Under the pieces are notes generated by a model. The model searched no databases. It was not told where the DNA came from and saw only the letters and a program-made list of their open reading frames with translations. This document shows positions 1 to 11,479 of a stretch of 64,000 nt of DNA, in pieces (within the stretch, counting starts at the first letter, position 1; every line of letters begins with the position of its first letter). The position numbers were made by a program, and so were the translations under genes. The DNA is from Paratinospora sagittata (lineage: Eukaryota > Streptophyta > Magnoliopsida > Ranunculales > Menispermaceae): the NCBI GenBank assembly GCA_035771175.1, contig CM069596.1, forward strand, positions 11,923,001 to 11,987,000, in the 5' to 3' direction.

Positions 1-247
1 TACCACCTGATGATGTGCTACATTGTATTATTTTCACTTATAAATACCAGGATGAAACATTGTTTACACCTATCTTCATACATTGTTTCACTTGAATAAC
101 TATGCAGATGTCTGAAAATCATATCAATGGATATAGTGATGCACACACGCAGTGGCTCCTTGGCAACCTGCGGCTACTTCGCAAGCAATACCCCTCATCA
201 ATACTTGACTTGATTTCGAGGGCGAAATCCCTTTAAGGGGGGTAGAG
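1..247 (+). mobile_element. 3' end of gypsy internal region with polypurine tract
   Basis: This is the tail of a Ty3/gypsy element whose body lies outside the window. Bases 110-180 match the start of the small 3' ORF of the element at 40995-50923 (around 49183-49240), including the ATG just after a TATGCAG. Most of that ORF is deleted here, and the sequence jumps to the shared stretch before the LTR. A polypurine tract (about 231-247, CTTTAAGGGGGGTAGAG) abuts the LTR and would prime plus-strand DNA synthesis. The element is non-functional as far as visible. Confidence 0.85.
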
Positions 248-295
248 TGTAATACTCTGTATCTCACAAAAAAAAAAAAATTTACTATTTGGGCA

Positions 296-377
296 ACGCC
301 AGAACGTTCAGGCGCAATGCCAGAACGTTCAGGCGCAATGCCAGAACGTTCAAGCGCATGCCAGAACGTTCAGGCGC
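296..377 (+). repeat. 21-bp tandem repeat x4 in LTR U3
   Basis: The unit GCCAGAACGTTCAGGCGCAAT begins at 298, 319, 340 and 360 (periods 21, 21, 20). Each unit contains the palindrome GAACGTTC. The array ends about 10 bases before the LTR TATA box. The related LTR at 49731 has one degenerate unit and the one at 40995 a decayed trace, so the repeat expanded in this copy. It could act as an enhancer array, which is inference from its position. Confidence 0.9.
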
Positions 378-385
378 CAAAAATC

Positions 386-396
386 TCTATATAAGG
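386..396 (+). promoter_or_regulatory. LTR TATA box
   Basis: CTCTATATAAGG lies at the usual place for a plant LTR promoter, just after U3 and before a CT-rich leader. The equivalent in the 41-kb LTR is CTATTTAAGG near 41087 and in the 49.7-kb LTR CTTATTTAAGG near 49830, both weaker matches to TATAWAA. Confidence 0.65.
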
Positions 397-1473
397 AACC
401 TTCCTCATTCTCATTTCTCACACCAAAATCACTCTCCTTATGATTTTCCTTCTCTTTCCACTCATTCTAAGTTTTTAGTTTTTCAGACTCTCTGATCGAG
501 ACTCTCGGTACGGTGCGACGAAGTTCTGTCCGGAGGAAAGCACCAGATCGGAAAGAAGAAGTTTTTATCTGAAGGTGGGGAACGAAACATAGGTTTGCGT
601 GTTTCATAACTTTTATTAAAGTTTACATTCAATTATTATTATGTCTACTATTCATTTACACTGCATTATGTCAATAATGTTTATGACCTGAATGTCCTAA
701 CTTTGCACGTCGTGATACCGACCCTGATAAGGATCACCAGACGTTGCCAAAGTCAGTCTAAATGTCAAGAAAAGACCAGACCAGTAGACTAGACTAGTTC
801 ATGCATTGGCATCATACATATCACCACCTAGGGACGTATATGGTTTATGACTCATAGAATAGTTAGAAGCATTGCTCACTATTCATATTATTTCTCTGGA
901 GATGGACGTACATGAGAACTCGGCTACGCCGGGGAGGGACATCAGTACGTGAATCCAGAGCATCGTTCCTGAGGAGGGACGTACAAAGAGAACCTGGCTA
1001 CGCCCGGGGAAGGACACCTGTACGTGAACTCAGGCGATGTACGCTCATCAAACCATTAATACGTGACGGTGTCATGTATACATACATTTGATTGATTATG
1101 ATGCTCACAGGTGTATTTTAAGATATTTGATATTGAAGTATGCTTTATTAATTGTTATACTCATGCACTATTTACCCACTGAGCGCGTTAAGCTCACTCC
1201 ATTATTATCCAATCTTTCACAGGAAATTAGGGTGGACTGGGTGCAGGTTATGGGACCCACATTTTGTATCCTTTGTATGATTCATTGGGGATTTTGGGAG
1301 TATGTTCCCTTGACCATTTTATGTACAAAAGTATTCTGAAATAAATGAAATCAGATCTGTACTGTATATTGTATTTCCGCTGCGCACTCTGTTATTACCA
1401 TTATGATTGTTCCAAATGCGCCCCCGTCCGAGAGTGTACCGCCGGTTTAGGCGCGTCCGGGCGGGGTGTGACA

Positions 1474-1700
1474 TAGAGTGCATGCAATTCAAATCCTAAT
1501 AGATATTTCTTACATATATAAATGCACAATCTGTACTTAAATAATTTTAAACTTATCCCATGTTCTGGCTAGTGAAGCACTAAAATATACACATATATAT
1601 ACATACACACACACATATACACTTTTCTTTTTTGATAGGAAACGCGAACTTGTATTAATCACAAAGGGAACACACACATTGTGCTTCTGTATAAGAAAAA
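1474..1700. other. Spacer between two LTRs
   Basis: This is AT-rich host or unassigned DNA with a short CA/TA microsatellite near 1585-1622. I see no gene. The last five bases (AAAAA) form one side of a possible duplication around the next LTR. Confidence 0.5.
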
Positions 1701-4700
1701 TGTAATACCCCAAAATGATCTATTAATGGCCAATGATTTGTCACATGCGTGAAAATTTATATTTTTCTCTCATTTCCTTTCCAACAATATTCTCTAATCT
1801 TTTTATTGGAAACAACTAAAAATTACTCCTTAATATACTCTAAATTTTCCTTCATGCAAGATGAATATTGGAAACCAAATCACTACCCAAAACTCTAATC
1901 CTATTACATTAATAGGAGGACCTTTTCTCAGCCGTCACTGTAATACTCCGAAAATTTTTAAGGGTATTTTTGAAATTATAAATCCAAAGGTATTTTCATA
2001 ATTTTACACTAAGGCCAAAAATGGCTCAAACACGACATGTGTTACATATAACGTGCTACTATATTTTATTTAGATCTTAATTCATATTACAGTATCACTT
2101 CAAATTTAAAATAATAATTTAAATTTCTACGACTAGGGTTAAGTGGCCATATAAAAGTATAATAATAATAATAAAGTTATAGGATAATCCACGTGATTCA
2201 AGCGTTCCCAAAATTTCATGACTATTCTACTTAAATGTAAATTCAAACTATCTATTTTAATCTCATAAAATTTACATATCATAAATCTTATTATTTATGA
2301 AAAGCAAGTTTCTAATAATCAATAGTTTTGCAATCTCTCCGCATAAAGCCACCACATGCTAGACATGGCAAGATATCCAACTTCCTTTAATTAATTCCTC
2401 TCATACTCCACGGTTAGCACATTCTTTCCATTTTGTGGACAAAGGCAATTAAGAAAATTATGAGATCTTATCATTCTTAATTAGGCTCTATACACACGTG
2501 ACACTAAGGCACAAATTTTATAATTTTGGTATCTTGTATTTTGATTCCTAGTACTCCCAAAATTATTCATGAAGAGACCACAATCATGCAAGTCACCACA
2601 CCCTAGCTTATAAGAAATATATAGAATAATTTTGTAGCCGCCTCCCATCTTCTTCATTCTACTCTCAACCCTAGAGAGTGAGCACACAGAGTGACGGCCG
2701 CCGGCGCATCATTGGAGCATCATCCAGGGTGATTTCTTTTTATCACTGTAAGTTTGCTTCTCCATTAATTATACAATTGATCACTTTGTTTTTGGCGTAG
2801 GAGATGGCAGCCATGAATGAACCCATCTGCAACTGATTTATTTTCCCTCTTCTTTTTCCTTTCCCCTTTCTCTCTGTTTCCTCCTCTAACCAACGCAAAA
2901 GCAGCAGCCACGTTGCCGCCCTCTTCTATTCTCCTAATCCCTGTTTTGCATATGACACATCACCATATACCCATTAACATATGTCTATATATTGCATACG
3001 ATATATTTCAAAATTTCACCGCAACATCACCCACCTAGTTAATTACATATGTCGTATCATATAATTTGTATTATTATGTTATCTCATATGGTTTCACATT
3101 ATATTATGTGAAATTATATCATATGTATAACATAACTATCAACATATAGCATATATGTATGTTATATTTAATGTAATGTCTATTAATCAAAACCATCAAT
3201 ATATTTGTATATGATGTGTATGTAATATTAAGTTACAATATATGTTATAATACGTATATTAAGTATGTGATAATACGTATTATATGTAGTACGATATGAA
3301 CACGTATTATGATACGCACATGTATTATATTGTCCACCTATGTAAATATGATATAGAAGTAATTAAGCATACCCCTCGAAGCCACTACTCACCTTTAGAT
3401 AGACACACCATATTTCTGAAATCTAAAATGATTATACAAAGCCTAATTTATGTACAATTTTTACCTATATAGGTGGACATCATCGAGTGTCGAGGAGTCT
3501 GAACACTTTAGAATTTAGCGATACAGGTGGGGAAGATTTTATGCCTTCATAATATTTTATTTTGATATATAGATAGGAACATTAAATTAATTAGATTTAT
3601 AGCACTATTAGATTGCTGGTGAATGTGTATGATACATGATTGTATGTATACCGTGATGTACTAACAATGATATGTAAATGTGTATGATTTTTGTTCTGAT
3701 CAGATGTTAATTGGATGCATGCAATTCATGTGGTAACTGAAATTCATATATAAATTATAATGCTTGATAATGAGACATCTGACTTGAGAATATTGGCATA
3801 ATTGTTATAATAAAGTTCATACATGAATACTATTATATGTGGCATTGTAACATGATACTATGTGTAGTGGAGTTTAAACATATCTTGTGAGTACAATTCA
3901 TATCATATTTATGTTGTATATATGGTGTGACTTTATTAAAGAACACGATTAAGATAAAAATCATACGTATGAGACAGTTATTCTAAGGAAAATCGTCAAT
4001 GAGTATTATGGGGGAGTTATTCTAAGGAATATCGTCAATGTTTATTATGAGATAGTTATTCATGACGAATATTGCCAACGAGTTTATGATTTTGGGTAGT
4101 GCCGCCTGGGGTTTGATTCCCTAAAGGTACGTGATTTGGAACGTGAAGGAATTCTCAACTCAAACAATCAAATGTTGCAACGATTAATGTGTGAAACTTG
4201 TTTGTAATGTTTTTGTGTATGTATCATAATAAAATGTTGTGAATGGTTTAGATGACCCACTGGGCTTTCAAGCTCACCCCTATTTTTCACATGCAAGTAC
4301 ATGAAAGAATAGAGTCACAAGTTCGTGACGTGTCTCTCGGTAGTAGGGGTAAGTTAGTGGCTTGAGTAACGTTATGGTAGTAGGACTGAGTAATTATTTA
4401 ATAATTGATTATATCAATTAAATGGGTTGTATTAGAAATCAATGCTTTTGGAACATTATAGTGGTCGTTGAAGATTTCATGGGTTATTTTATATGTTTAT
4501 GCCTTGGACTTGAACTTGTTAATTCTACTTGATGAATATATTTAAAATATTGTGTCCATAATGAATGGACAAAGACATGGCTCAATATTCAATTTGTGTA
4601 ATGAGAATCTATAGTCCGTGGCATAGAAATTGAAAGAGTATTCTTCTATCTTGACTTGTAACCTTATTTGGAATATAAATAATATTATTAAATTTACTTT

Positions 4701-4836
4701 TACCTGTGTAAAGATTTTGGGGTTAAGATAGATAGATACAATTTACGTCTCGATTTTCTTTTTGTTATTTTCTTGATAAGAGCAAATATTTATTCTTATT
4801 ACTTTAAATTTAAGTTTTGAAACTCGGAGTGCGACA
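1701..4836 (+). mobile_element. Solo LTR, long-LTR gypsy family B
   Basis: The LTR starts TGTAATACCCC and ends GGAGTGCGACA, about 3.1 kb. It is flanked by AAAAA on both sides (1696-1700, 4837-4841), which fits a target-site duplication but is low in complexity. The 3' third shares the family B block 'gatgacccactgggctttc' (about 4251) with LTRs at 7.8, 13.6, 19.1 and 29.2 kb. A TATA-like stretch and CT-rich leader lie at 2610-2700. A second start-like motif, TGTAATACTCC, occurs at 1939. No internal domain follows, so this is a solo LTR left by recombination. The ORF-like stretch at 2817-3038 has no recognisable domain and is ignored. Confidence 0.78.
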
Positions 4837-5485
4837 AAAAATTTATTAGTAAATGCAATGGTGGTTATTCTGTTCTAGAATAATTTCTCCCCTCTTCCCT
4901 ACTCAACAAGAAGATAAAAAGAGTACTCAGAATCAGCTCCAAAAAGTAAGATCATTTGCACGAGTTTGATTAGAAACATCTACATATGTATTTTTAATTT
5001 TATAATTATATTGGAATCATCAGTTCATAATTCTAATTTGTATAACCATCAACTAATTGGGTTCATGATGATTACCCTATCCACCATTTTTCTGTAATTG
5101 AAAAACTTAAATTAGGTTTCAGATATGCGTCAGAATAGATGAAAAACATGGACATATATATACATGTAAATTGCCAGAATCAAAGACACAGAAATTCGAT
5201 GATAAATAAAAACTTGAATCAAATATCAAGTCCAGAATCATAGAAATCTCTTGAACCAATTATACACACAACATAGCATCAATCATGAATCTAGCTATAA
5301 GTATTTAGCTTATATCTTTTCTACATAAAGCAAACACCAAACTAACAGGAAATATTAAAGGACTCCAACAGTTCAAGGAATTGATGAAGAAGTTGATCTT
5401 ATTTCTCAAACTAACTACACAACCCAGATCACACCTTAATAATTCGTATAGAAGATAGATTCCAAATTAAGCCAAATGAATAAAT
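4837..5485. other. Intergenic region downstream of SPIRAL1-like copy 1
   Basis: This is AT-rich single-copy-looking DNA on the 3' side of the minus-strand SPIRAL1-like gene, so its right part should contain that gene's 3' UTR. No ORF with a recognisable domain was seen, nor any tandem repeat or LTR end. Confidence 0.5.
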
Positions 5486-5893
5486 TCACTTTTCTCCAAA
5501 CAAGTAGCCAAGTGACGAGTCTCCCCCAGGAACAGATTGAACCTTTGTCGTTGGACGCTCCTAAAAGTATTAAGTTCCACAAAATCCATCAACAAATAAT
5601 ATATGAAGGTACAAGTTGGGAAATGAACGTTATATATATGTGTTATTACTAATTACCGAGATGAAGTTGCCTGAGTTTTGGCCTTGAGCTCGGTGGTAGT
5701 TGTTGGAGACATTTTGCTTCTGCGATGATGAATGCATCTTCATCAATTGCTCTTCAGTGCTGCTATTATCGTCTCCCCACGGCGGTTTGATCACCAAAGG
5801 TGATGCAGGAGGTTGGCTTTTTGTTTGAGCATCTGAACCAAAAAGGTAACCTAATGAGCTCTTACCCCCACCATAGCTCCTACCTTGACTCAT
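5486..5893 (-). CDS. SPIRAL1-like microtubule-associated protein, copy 1
   Basis: SPIRAL1 family proteins are small plant proteins that bind cortical microtubules and help keep cell expansion straight. Exon 1 is 5657-5893 (79 codons). A 96-bp intron follows (donor GTAATT, acceptor TTTTAG). Exon 2 is 5486-5560 and ends in TGA, giving 103 aa. The family signature is seen at both ends: GGGKSSLGYLFGSD at residues 8-21 and GGDSSLGYLFGEK at the C-terminus, with a proline-rich KPPWGDD segment between. Arabidopsis relatives are about 110-130 aa, so length is near normal. The start is the first ATG, and the preceding 5' UTR resembles that of copy 2. The frame is open with good splice sites, so it is probably functional. 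It lies opposite in strand to copy 2 and is clearly diverged from it. Confidence 0.9.
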
Positions 5894-7290
5894 TGCTAGC
5901 TAGCTCCTTATCTCTCTATCAACTTTCCTTCTTTAGGTATAATTCAATTAGTAAGCAAGCATCACATGTATATATATAGACAGAGGGTAAGGAACCCCTT
6001 GTATGTATACATGTTACCTCATATATGGAATAGAAATAATTCTTATTAATAATGCTTAAAGATGCATGCGCAGATGCTTGTTGTTCAGTTTTGTGAACAT
6101 GTCACTGGATATTATTTACTGTGGATTTCCTCAAACAAAACCAACTTATTGAAACTTAGGGCAGCAACAGTGGATTTGTGAGGTGATACATTCTGAATCT
6201 CATGTTTTTTTCCTCTAAAATCAAACAATGTGCTTTATATAAATCATAATTTCTTATATAAACTGTGTTTGATTAATATATATATATATATATAAGTGAT
6301 CCAACGGAGTATACACACTTCTATAATTAAACACTGAAGTATGTGCAACTATGAAGAGGTAGGTAACATTACTATAATTAATACAATATATATGTATGAG
6401 AAAGTAGTGTACAACTTTGTTGGTGTTATTTTGCTAAGTTGTGCCATATATAATGGCTTGTTATAGGCTCTTTGATGCAATACGAGATCTCAAATTAATG
6501 TTTTTCTAATTTAGGATAATTTATGAATTTTAGTAATTTACTATTTTTAGTAAATTTATTATTTTCGGTAGTTTTTATTTTTAGGATTTTATTGAATTAG
6601 GAAACTAGTATTTTTGTTGAATTAGAAAATTAATATTTGAGTCTCTTTAATAGTCTAGTTAATACTATTTTTCGTGTTTAAGTCTATTTAAGAATTTTTA
6701 TAGGTTTTGTCTATAAAAAAGGAGTCCTTGTATGAGTTATTGATAGAATATTGAATAATATTGATTTTTTTAGAATTTGTGCAAATTTTTTCTTCATCTC
6801 TTTCATCGATATTTTAAAGAATCAACGGGTTAAAGAAGAACGTTTATTATCTTCTCTATCAAGCCCCCCACCACTCTTGAGCCCTTGTCTTGGTTCTATC
6901 ATGCCTACATTGTCTAAGCCCTCGCATCATAGTCAGTACTCACTCATCATTATGAAGTTTGATCTGGGCAGGCCTAGTGTGCCAGCTTCACACACACTCA
7001 AAAGTTCTTAACTATATGAATCTAATTAATTAGACAATTTAAGGGCTAGGACGTCCTTACAAAAATCAACCTAGCTAGCCAATAATAAAATTGAATACAT
7101 TTATGTAGTCAATTAATCCTATATGTACATAGTTGAAAAAAGCTTTTATTAGTTTTGAGTTGAGTTAAATATATGAGTATACAAGTGTTTCTATGTTAGT
7201 ACTCTCAAAAATCTTTGGAAGGGTCAATTGCAAAAGAAAAAAAAACAAACTTATTGACGAGTTGTTTACAGCTAGTCAATGTCAGGGTAT
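5894..7290. other. Upstream region of SPIRAL1-like copy 1 and unassigned DNA
   Basis: The first 100 bases include the 5' UTR of the minus-strand gene (purine-rich GAGAG motif shared with copy 2) and a TA run near 5965. Another TA microsatellite sits near 6277-6295. From about 6480 to 7010 the sequence has a T-rich tract, a TATA-like 'ctataaaaaaggagtcc' near 6710 and a pyrimidine tract. It looks like part of an old LTR or promoter, but no ends were found. No supported gene. Confidence 0.4.
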
Positions 7291-7295
7291 CAGTA

Positions 7296-9483
7296 TGTAA
7301 CACCCCAATTTTCAAAACTAAATTTTTTTTCTTTTTTTTATAAGATAATGAGTATTTTATTTTTATATAAAATATCACTGAAAATCGAGACGTTACTCGT
7401 ATCCGTCTATCTTAACCCATAACCATTTTATAAATAATAAGATTTGCAAAACTATGAGTTTATATTCTTCCATCCAACTTACTGGTTAAGATAAACGAAT
7501 ACCTTTAATTCTTCATACAATTGTTATCTTCATACGATGATACTTGCCCTTATCCATTCATTATGGACACAACATTAAAATACAATCATCAAATAGAATT
7601 AATGAATTCTATTCCAAGGCATTCACACGTGAAATAAATCACAGGGTCTTTACTGACCGTAATAATATTCATTGAATTTCAATTATCAATACAATTCGTT
7701 TAAATAATAAACCTTTAAAAATTTAATAAAAATATCCAGTCTCATAATACTAATTAATTAACCCACCCCTACTACTCTGAACTATGTCACGAACTCGAGA
7801 TTTTATTCTCTTAAGTACCTGCATATAAAAAAATAGGGGTGAGCTTGAAAGCCCAGTGGGTCATCTAAACAATTCACAATATTTTATTGTGATACATACA
7901 CAAGAACATTACAAACAAGTTTCACACATTAATCGTTGCAACATTAGATTGTTTGAGTCGATAATTTCATCACGTTCCAAATCACGTACCGTTAGAAAAT
8001 CAAACTCAGGGTGGCACAACCCAAAAATTAGAACATTGGCGATATTCCTTAGAATAACTGCCTCATATGTGTGATTCTTATCTTAATCGCGTTCTTTAGT
8101 GATGTCACGTCATGCGTACATCTTGATTGCTTAAAAAAATAATAACACTTGGTTAAAAAATGTATGATACATATAAATATATTATACAACATTTTGGTTG
8201 CTTAAAAATAATAAAATACACTTGTATGTATGATATTGTATGTATGATACATATATATAAGGTGTGGTGGTTTTGAAAAGTGTGATATGTAATATAATAT
8301 GTAATAGGTGTTAATATGATATAATATAATATAAGGTGTGGTGGTTTTGAAAAGTGTGATATATAATATAATATATAATAGGTGTTAATATGATATAATA
8401 TAATATAAGGTGTGGTGGTTTTGAAAAGTGTGATATATAATATAATATATAATAGGTGTTAATATGATATAATATAATATAAAGTGTGGTAGTTTTGAAA
8501 ATGGTTTTGAAAAGTGTGATATATATATAATATAATATATAATAGGTGTTAATATGATATGATATAATATAAGGTTTGGTGGTTTGAAAAATGTAATATA
8601 TATAATATAATATGTAATATTAAAATGAAGTGATTTGTGCTATTGGATAATCATATGTGCTATGATATGTAATTTAATATGTAATATGTAATATTAAAAT
8701 ATTAAAATGGAATAATGAAGTGAGGAAGAAATGAGGCGTGGTGGTGTTGGTGGCGTGGGAAAAAAAACAGAGCAATTAGAGAGAATGAATGGAAATGAGA
8801 AAAGAAAGACAGAGAAGAAAGATTCAGACCGAGAGCAAAAGATCGGGAGCTTGAGAGATCGGAAGCGAGAGATCGAGAGATCGGAGGAGAGAGATCGGAA
8901 GTGAGAGCGAGAGATCGAGAATGGCGATGGCAGAGAAGAGAAGAAAGAGAGCGGCGGCGGCGGCAAGATCCGCGGCGGAGAAGAGAGAGGCGAGATCTGT
9001 GGCGGAGAAGAGGAGAGGAAGGCGGCGGCTGCGAGATCCGTTGCGGAGAGAGCGGCGGCGGCGGTGTGCGCTGGAAGAAAGGAAAAGAGAAGAGAAGAGG
9101 GTTTCGAGAGGAAGACGAGTGCGTTTGGTTTTAGAGAGAGCGAGACGCGAAGGATTTTCGGCGAGATCACGGCGAGATTCCAGGCGACATGTTGGCGAGA
9201 TCTCGGCGAGATTCCCGACGACATGTCGGCGAGATCTCGGCGAGATTTCCGAATCTTGTTTGACATCTCTTTTTTTTTCTGGGTATTACAATTTATTTCC
9301 AGATTTTAGGATTTCTTTGTAGATTTTGTGATTTGTGAGGTTATGGTGTTTCGTTTCATCATTTGATTTCTTAAGAAGTAGGTGTTTTGAGTGTGATTTC
9401 ATAGATCTCTGGTATTTAAGATGGAAATTGATTGATCCGTAGATCTCTGGTACTAACGTTTTTTTTTTTTTCTGGGTATTACA
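7296..9483 (-). mobile_element. Solo LTR, gypsy family B, TSD CAGTA
   Basis: On the plus strand it starts TGTAACACCCC and ends CTGGGTATTACA. Reading the minus strand gives the family order TGTAATACCCAG...GGGGTGTTACA. The 5-bp duplication CAGTA (7291-7295, 9484-9488) is exact, which fixes both ends. The shared family block lies near 7838-7870. Inside are a 73-bp tandem array (8258-8640), a purine/GC-rich leader (8760-9250) and a second end-like CTGGGTATTACA near 9280. Length is 2188 bp. The Arg/Ala-rich frames at 8900-9320 are low-complexity translations of this leader, not genes. Confidence 0.95.
8258..8640. repeat. ~73-bp tandem array, about 5 units, inside solo LTR
   Basis: Units begin near 8260, 8331, 8407, 8480 and 8571. 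Each contains 'aaggtgtggtggttttgaaa' followed by an AT-rich part with 'taataggtgttaatatgata'. The last two units are more diverged. I did not find this array in the other family B LTRs here, so it arose in this copy or sub-lineage. Confidence 0.9.
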
Positions 9484-9488
9484 CAGTA

Positions 9489-9985
9489 GATGGCTAGTGA
9501 CCACAACTACGCTTATTGACAAGTAAGAAAACGCCACGACATTTGGTAACAAAATGTTTGAAGTGAATACAAATAAGCTTTTGAATCTTTAGATGGTTAG
9601 ATGGTTGTCTTCTTATAACCATGACATATATATTTATCAATATACATATAATACCGTTTTAAACATTGTATACTCAAGCTAAGTTATGATATACAAAACT
9701 TTAAATAGTAATGTTAAATTAATTAGAGTAGATACTTCATGCAATGTAAATTGCATCACCTCAACATCTTCGGATTTGTATTGAATCACTTGTCAATATA
9801 ATACAAAAGTAAAGGGGTATGACGAACCTGACTTGGTGATTCCCAAATCACCATGACTACGCTCAGATAGGAGGATGGGATTCCAGTGTCTGTCTAGGCT
9901 AGCACCCCAAAATCTAGTGCACTAGTAACCCTCACTAGTACGATTTAGACTTTTAACAGCTTTAGTTCAACAACAGTTCTTACGA
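9489..9985. other. Unassigned DNA
   Basis: AT-rich and without a recognisable gene. The right part (about 9825-9985) changes character, is less AT-rich and reads like part of the repeat unit that continues to about 10680. I could not find its ends. Confidence 0.35.
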
Positions 9986-10300
9986 CTCGTTTGCTCCGCC
10001 GCTCTCTCCCTGTTGCTCCCTACTCTTTGCTATGCTCTCTCACTCTTGCTCTCTCGTTCTCGCTCTCTCGTTCTGCAACCTCGCTCTCGCCGCGACTCTC
10101 TGCTCTCTTGCTCTGCAATCTCGCACTCTCTACTCTGCTCTTTCACTCTTGCTCTCTACTCTCTCGCACTCTCTACTTTGCTCTTTCACTCTCGCTCTCT
10201 ACTCTCTACTCTCAACTTTCTCATTTTGCAATCTCGCACTCTCTACTCTGCTCTTTCACTCTCGCTCTACAATCTCGCTCCCTCCGCTCAGAACCAAGCC
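9986..10300. repeat. Pyrimidine-rich minisatellite
   Basis: A CT-rich tract built from repeats of 'ctctctactctgctctttca' and 'gctctctcgttctcgct'. All three plus-strand frames stay open here only because the strand is almost free of purines, giving Leu/Ser-rich proteins. I treat those as artefacts. The tract could be a CT-rich leader of an old LTR, or simple repeat DNA. Confidence 0.75.
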
Positions 10301-10462
10301 ATCGATCGGAGAGAAAGATTGCGAAGATTGTCGCTTGAGACTATTGGTCTTGCCAAGGATCCCTATTTCATGCGAAATCATCTCATGAACCTACGTACAC
10401 TACCCAATCACCCACGATCAAGATTTCTCAATACACTATTGGCTAGTCAACTTACGGGCGTA

Positions 10463-10610
10463 CACATTAACCAACACAAGGGCTTGGTTATAAGCCGCAC
10501 ACATTAACCAACACAAGGGCTTGTTTATAAGCCACACGCACTAACGAACACAAGGGTTTGATTAGAAAGCCGCACACACTGGCCTACACAAGGGCTTGAC
10601 TAGAAAGCCC
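10463..10610. repeat. 37-bp tandem repeat x4
   Basis: Four adjacent units carry 'acaaggg' at 10476, 10513, 10550 and 10588 (periods 37, 37, 38), each with a part like 'cacattaaccaacacaaggg'. The array is flanked by two matching copies of 'caacttacgg' (near 10449 and 10621). There are no spacers, so it is not CRISPR-like. Function is unknown. Confidence 0.9.
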
Positions 10611-10889
10611 CACAGTAACCAACTTACGGGTGTCGTTACGAGCTGTACAAAGATATGGTATAGTCCCGGTTAACTAACAAGTCAACAATACATCAAGATT
10701 ACAAATGATAGAAAGAGGTGTTCTAAAACACTCTTAACAATATTAAGCGTACAATCTTAAATGAATAATCGCTACTATTCTAACCACAATATTTTAAATG
10801 ATGTGAAGTGTTGAAATAGATGATTTCAAATACATGCAATCGATTCAAATCTTAATGATATGAAATCAAGAATCGAATATGCACATGTA

Positions 10890-11200
10890 ATCAAATATTA
10901 ATGGGAGGAGGGATGCTTCAGTACCTACTTCTCAATAGGTGCTTGTGTCCCCACTATATTTTTATACACAAAATCAACAATTATCACAAAAAAATGACAC
11001 TTTGGTTTGTTGTAGTCTATAAAGTGGGTTACTCGATTAAACCTTTTTCCAACATTAAAATCGTAGAGATGTTTACTTGCATAAGACTTTACATATAAAA
11101 CAGTGATGGATATATATCACCTGTGCCTTTAATTAATAGATAAACAAACAAATTAACATGGAAAATAGGAACAGGTTCACAAGGATATCTAACAACTCTC
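10890..11200 (+). repeat. Direct repeat, left copy, flanking the LINE nest
   Basis: About 280 bp here match 31076-31345, including 'ctacttctcaataggtgctt' and 'aaaacagtgatggatata' in the same order and orientation. The two copies lie on either side of the 20-kb LINE/LTR nest. Small indels separate them. The identity of the sequence is unknown; it is not an LTR I can recognise. Confidence 0.85.
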
Positions 11201-11479
11201 AAAGATAATGTCCAAAATGTGTGTTTCTCAAGTGTGTTACCCAAACATTACTTTTATACATACATATCTATATATATATATATCCTAGCTTCCTGACGCT
11301 CAAGCTTAACTACTTTAGTATATTAATTTTGTGTAACACATAAGTTTATATTTATCTATTTAATAAGTACAAAGTATGTGCAATGTATGTTACATTTATT
11401 AAATAACTAAAATAACATAAAATTATTGTTATATTTTTTCTTTTCTTTTTTTGATTCAAAAGAAATAAATAAACCACTT
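11201..11479. other. Spacer and LINE 3' UTR/tail
   Basis: The right part (about 11430-11479) lies just past the LINE ORF2 stop. It contains T-rich plus-strand tracts that would be the A-rich 3' tail on the minus strand. The exact LINE end and its target duplication were not resolved. Confidence 0.45.

Larger units (their letters stand above)
248..1473 (+). mobile_element. 3' LTR of gypsy element (family A)
   Basis: The LTR starts TGTAATACTC and ends GGTGTGACA, giving TGT/ACA terminal inverted ends, and is about 1.23 kb. It aligns along its length with the LTRs at 40995-42167 and 49731-50923. Shared blocks include the region around 'accactgagcg', a stretch with AATAAA near 1340, and the GC-rich end 'ggcgcgtccgggcggggtg'. 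It differs from those two by four copies of a 21-bp repeat upstream of its TATA box. The 5' LTR is outside the window, so no target-site duplication can be tested. Confidence 0.9.

Noticed and set aside
2817..3038. Possible small gene in the 1.7-4.8 kb LTR
   Set aside because: No domain, hydrophobic low-complexity sequence, and located inside an LTR.
8900..9322. Overlapping Arg/Ala/Glu-rich open frames on both strands
   Set aside because: They are low-complexity translations of the purine- and GC-rich leader inside a solo LTR. The same pattern recurs at 14890-15420, 17440-18030 and 26950-27530 in each family B LTR, with no shared protein sequence.
9991..10507. Three long Leu/Ser-rich plus-strand frames
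   Set aside because: Open only because the tract is pyrimidine-rich and repetitive. All three frames are equally open and carry no domain.
10463..10610. CRISPR-like regular repeat
   Set aside because: Units are directly adjacent with no spacers, in plant nuclear DNA. It is a plain tandem repeat.
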